Source of the DNA: an uncultured Coriobacteriales bacterium | Lineage (GTDB): Bacteria; Actinomycetota; Coriobacteriia; Coriobacteriales; UMGS124 | Length of the DNA: 31,744 nt | Direction: 5' to 3' | Assembly (NCBI GenBank): GCA_934636245.1 | Contig: CAKUAI010000030.1 | Location: 1 to 31,744, forward strand | Part shown: positions 29,750 to 31,744 of the stretch, piece after piece | Position numbering within the stretch: position 1 is the stretch's first letter | How the letters are laid out: every line of letters begins with the position of its first letter | The notes under the pieces: generated by a model | What the model saw: only the letters and a program-made list of their open reading frames with translations | What the model was told of the DNA's origin: nothing | Databases searched by the model: none | Made by a program: the position numbers and the translations under genes

Positions 29750-30307
29750 ATGGAAAGCCGAGCAATGAGAACCGAAGAAGAGATCGAGCAGGCGATGCAC
29801 AGGCACGGCAGCGCGGTGTACGTTGTCGCGCTTGCGCAAACGCGCTGCCGCGAGGACGCCCAGGATGTGGCGCAAGATGTGTTCGTAAGCCTTCTGACCT
29901 GCGGTAAAAGCTTTCGCGATGACGACCACTTGAGGGCGTGGCTTTTGAGGGCGACCGTCAATCGCTGCGCCGACGTGTACCGGTCGCCCTGGAAGCGCAA
30001 GGTGCAGGCGATGCCCGAAGGTGAGTCCGACATCGGCGGCGTGGAAGCGGGCCCGGAGGACGCGGCCCTACGGGCGCTTGAAAGAACCCAGGTATGGCGG
30101 GCATTGAAACGCCTGCCGGAATCGCTCCGCGCCACGGCGGTGCTCTTTTACATCGAGGAGCACTCGGTGCGGGAAATCGCAGACATCATGGAATGCAGGC
30201 AGGGCACGGTGAGGGTGAGGCTCGCGCGTGCTCGCAAGCAGATGCGCGACGTGCTTGAAGGCACGGCTGAACCAAGCGAAAGGGGTGGGGCGTATGAAGC
30301 GCTCTGA
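29750..30307 (+). CDS. ECF-type RNA polymerase sigma factor
   Basis: 185 residues. The ATG at 29750 follows a near-perfect AAGGAGGTGA; ATG 29765 in frame is an alternative. Region 2 is visible as VYVVALAQTRCREDAQDVAQ and DVFVSLL, with AWLLRATVNRCADVYRS after it. Region 4 is visible as LPESLRATAVLFYIEEHSVR, EIADIMECRQGTVRVRLARA and RKQMRDVL. The size and domain layout are those of extracytoplasmic-function sigma factors. The last 14 bases overlap the start of the anti-sigma-like gene, so the two are translationally coupled, as usual for a sigma factor and its membrane inhibitor. It probably activates its own operon in response to an envelope signal. Confidence 0.9.
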   Translation: MESRAMRTEEEIEQAMHRHGSAVYVVALAQTRCREDAQDVAQDVFVSLLTCGKSFRDDDHLRAWLLRATVNRCADVYRSPWKRKVQAMPEGESDIGGVEAGPEDAALRALERTQVWRALKRLPESLRATAVLFYIEEHSVREIADIMECRQGTVRVRLARARKQMRDVLEGTAEPSERGGAYEAL

Positions 30308-31502
30308 GCTTGATGCCGCTCGCAACTTGGCGAAGAGCGTCAGGTTGCCTGAGGACGTGCGACAAGGGGTGCTTGCGTCTGCGCGCCGGGAAATGCGGGA
30401 TTCGGAGGAGCGTGCTATGCCGCAGGCCAATCCGAGGATGGGGAAAGCGGCCGTTGTGTCGGGCGCGCAAACTGGTGGGCCGCGCGTGTCGAGAAGGTTC
30501 GCGATTGCGGCGGCGCTGGCGTCGGCAGCGGCCTTGGGCACGGCGGCGTATGCTGCCATCGAGACGAACTTCTTTACGGTCGGCTTTGGTTCGAAGGGTC
30601 ATGAGGACGTTGAGGCTCACGAAGAAACGTTCTATTCAAAAGACGGCAGCGATTCCTTTACGGCTCCGCAGGCTGGGCGCACGTGGTACGAGACTGATTC
30701 CGCAGTTGTCGAGGGCCTTTTGGGCGATTGCGTGCAACAGGTCAACGAGTCCGTCACGGTCGGCGACTATACGATGACGCTCGAAAGCTTCGCTATGGAC
30801 GAGAACGACCTGGGTATTGCCTGGGTCGTCGTTACATGCCCAAAGGGGTTCAAATACACGACTGAGACTGGGGCCAACGAGTACGGTGACCCTGCCTTGT
30901 CCGAGGATTCGGAATTTAGGAGCGTCGGTCTCGTTTGGGAAGAGGATAGGCATCCATGCTGCTGGCCCGAGGTCAACGAGGAGTTCACCACGCCAACGGA
31001 GCTGCATCTGCTGCTCCACTTTGATGCAAATCCTGACGGGAAGGATTTAACGAGACTGACCTGGAGCATGACCGTGATGGGTCATGAGAGGGACGAGGGC
31101 GCCATCGTCGTCGGGCCACCCGAGAAGCGAGTGGAGGCCATTCAATGTATCTCGGACGAAAGCGAGTTCGTGGTCTCGGTGTCCCCGTTCGGATACGTTG
31201 TGGACGGGCACGCCGTCTCGCAAGAGTACTATGAGGCGGTGGAAGAGAAGGCATTGTTTACGATGAGCGACGGTACCCAGCTTGTTGCGATTGAGGATCT
31301 TGAGGAGCTGGATGGATATAGCCTCGTGATCGACAACCGCTTCTTCTCAATGGCATCGGAAGATTATCGCTCTAGTCGTACGCTCACGACTTTCTTCATC
31401 AACACTGATGCATTGGAATCGGCAATCATACAGCTGACATTGTGCGGTGGCGACGAAGATAGGGTCAACACGGGTGACGTTGTCTTCTATCCAAAACGAT
31501 AG
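30294..31502 (+). CDS. Membrane anti-sigma-like protein with extracellular DUF4179-type sensor
   Basis: 402 residues from the ATG at 30294, which follows AAAGGGGTGG; a longer frame from 30228 is rejected because it only overlaps the sigma gene. Residues 1 to about 63 are cytoplasmic and would bind the sigma factor: LDAARNLAKSVRLPEDVRQG. Residues about 64-86 form one membrane segment (RRFAIAAALASAAALGTAAY). The remaining 315 residues are outside the membrane and beta-rich. NESVTVGDYTMTLESFAMDE followed by an IAWVVVT strand resembles the DUF4179 domain found in anti-sigma proteins of Gram-positive bacteria. There is no HxxxCxxC zinc motif, so it is not a ZAS-type factor. The signal is unknown. 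An inverted copy of the 98-bp repeat begins directly after the stop. Confidence 0.8.
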   Translation: MKRSELDAARNLAKSVRLPEDVRQGVLASARREMRDSEERAMPQANPRMGKAAVVSGAQTGGPRVSRRFAIAAALASAAALGTAAYAAIETNFFTVGFGSKGHEDVEAHEETFYSKDGSDSFTAPQAGRTWYETDSAVVEGLLGDCVQQVNESVTVGDYTMTLESFAMDENDLGIAWVVVTCPKGFKYTTETGANEYGDPALSEDSEFRSVGLVWEEDRHPCCWPEVNEEFTTPTELHLLLHFDANPDGKDLTRLTWSMTVMGHERDEGAIVVGPPEKRVEAIQCISDESEFVVSVSPFGYVVDGHAVSQEYYEAVEEKALFTMSDGTQLVAIEDLEELDGYSLVIDNRFFSMASEDYRSSRTLTTFFINTDALESAIIQLTLCGGDEDRVNTGDVVFYPKR

Positions 31503-31504
31503 GA

Positions 31505-31564
31505 AACGATGATTACGTCCGATCGGCCTCGTCGAATGCGTTTTCTGCCTGCGGTGCTGCAACG
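31505..31564 (-). repeat. Inverted partial copy of the 98-bp repeat
   Basis: The reverse complement matches the 3' 60 bases of unit 3 at 29279-29376 at most positions (roughly 50 of 60): TTGCAGCAC, AGGCAGAAAACGC, TTCGAC and TAATCATCGTTT are shared. It starts 2 bases after the stop of the anti-sigma-like gene. Confidence 0.85.
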
Positions 31565-31687
31565 GTGAAGCCCCGCGCGGTCCACTCGCTCATCGGTATC
31601 GCCTGCTGCGACCTTTTCAGGGCCTGAGGGCGGGGGACTCCCATGCGATTAAGTTCGCGTCATATCGTCTAGGGAGACAATGAAAAA

Positions 31688-31718
31688 GTCCCCCGAACGG
31701 CTCCAGCGGGGTCGGGAC
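31688..31718 (-). terminator. Probable terminator of a minus-strand gene beyond the right edge
   Basis: On the minus strand GTCCC and GGGAC form the base of a stem, with CCCCG/CGGGG as an alternative inner pairing, directly followed by TTTTT. It points to a gene read from the right towards this window. A short plus-strand frame starting at 31680 overlaps it and is not called. Confidence 0.45.
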
Positions 31719-31744
31719 CGACGCGCGGGGTGCGGGCGCCTTGT

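Noticed and set aside
31680..31744. Start of a plus-strand gene at the right edge
   Set aside because: The ATG overlaps a stem followed by T5 on the minus strand, and the encoded residues are Arg/Gly-rich noise.

Overview
The window is high-GC actinobacterial DNA. Coriobacteriia, probably Eggerthellaceae, is the best guess. The reasons are two Tat-exported FAD-dependent fumarate-reductase-like flavoproteins, a LuxR regulator with a polytopic membrane N-terminus, BspA-type leucine-rich repeats, a full-length pyruvate:ferredoxin oxidoreductase and an aspartase, all typical of anaerobic amino-acid and organic-acid metabolism. The taxon is inferred from gene content only.

Layout. The left edge is the 3' end of a 5S rRNA gene and its terminator (1-124). 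A membrane-anchored TPM/leucine-rich-repeat surface protein follows (671-3022). Next come a Tat flavoprotein reductase on the minus strand (3395-4987) and a divergent membrane-LuxR regulator (5444-6865). Aspartase (7050-8516) has a good sigma-70 promoter and a strong terminator. An orphan AbiEi/DUF559-like gene (8708-9853, minus) is bracketed by copies of a 32-bp palindromic repeat.

The most unusual block is 10216-15120. A minus-strand metal-dependent amidohydrolase is divergent from a translationally coupled pair. The first of the pair is a 2-isopropylmalate-synthase-like protein that has lost the metal ligands and catalytic residues of its family but keeps the LeuA regulatory domain. The second is a fusion of a sugar-isomerase-type TIM barrel with an AMP-forming acyl-CoA ligase. 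Pyruvate:ferredoxin oxidoreductase follows (15213-18809). Together they suggest an uncharacterised route that makes or senses an acyl-CoA or 2-oxo acid near the pyruvate/acetyl-CoA node. The substrate cannot be read from the sequence.

The rest holds a SlyD-type isomerase (18968-19492, minus), a secreted Ala/Lys/Asp-rich protein with zinc-finger-like motifs behind a palindromic operator (19850-21607), and a second Tat flavoprotein with very strong codon bias (22164-24146). Then comes a scarred segment with a decayed old-yellow-enzyme-type reductase, a 140-bp inverted-repeat element, a DUF6273/ankyrin-like gene (24958-26472) and the tail of a lost LuxR gene. After that are a secreted DUF3472-like protein (26806-28176, minus), a CpXC protein (28346-29074), three tandem 98-bp repeats, and an ECF sigma factor/membrane anti-sigma operon (29750-31502). 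An inverted fourth copy of the 98-bp repeat follows that operon.

No CRISPR array, recognisable transposase, phage gene or tRNA was seen.
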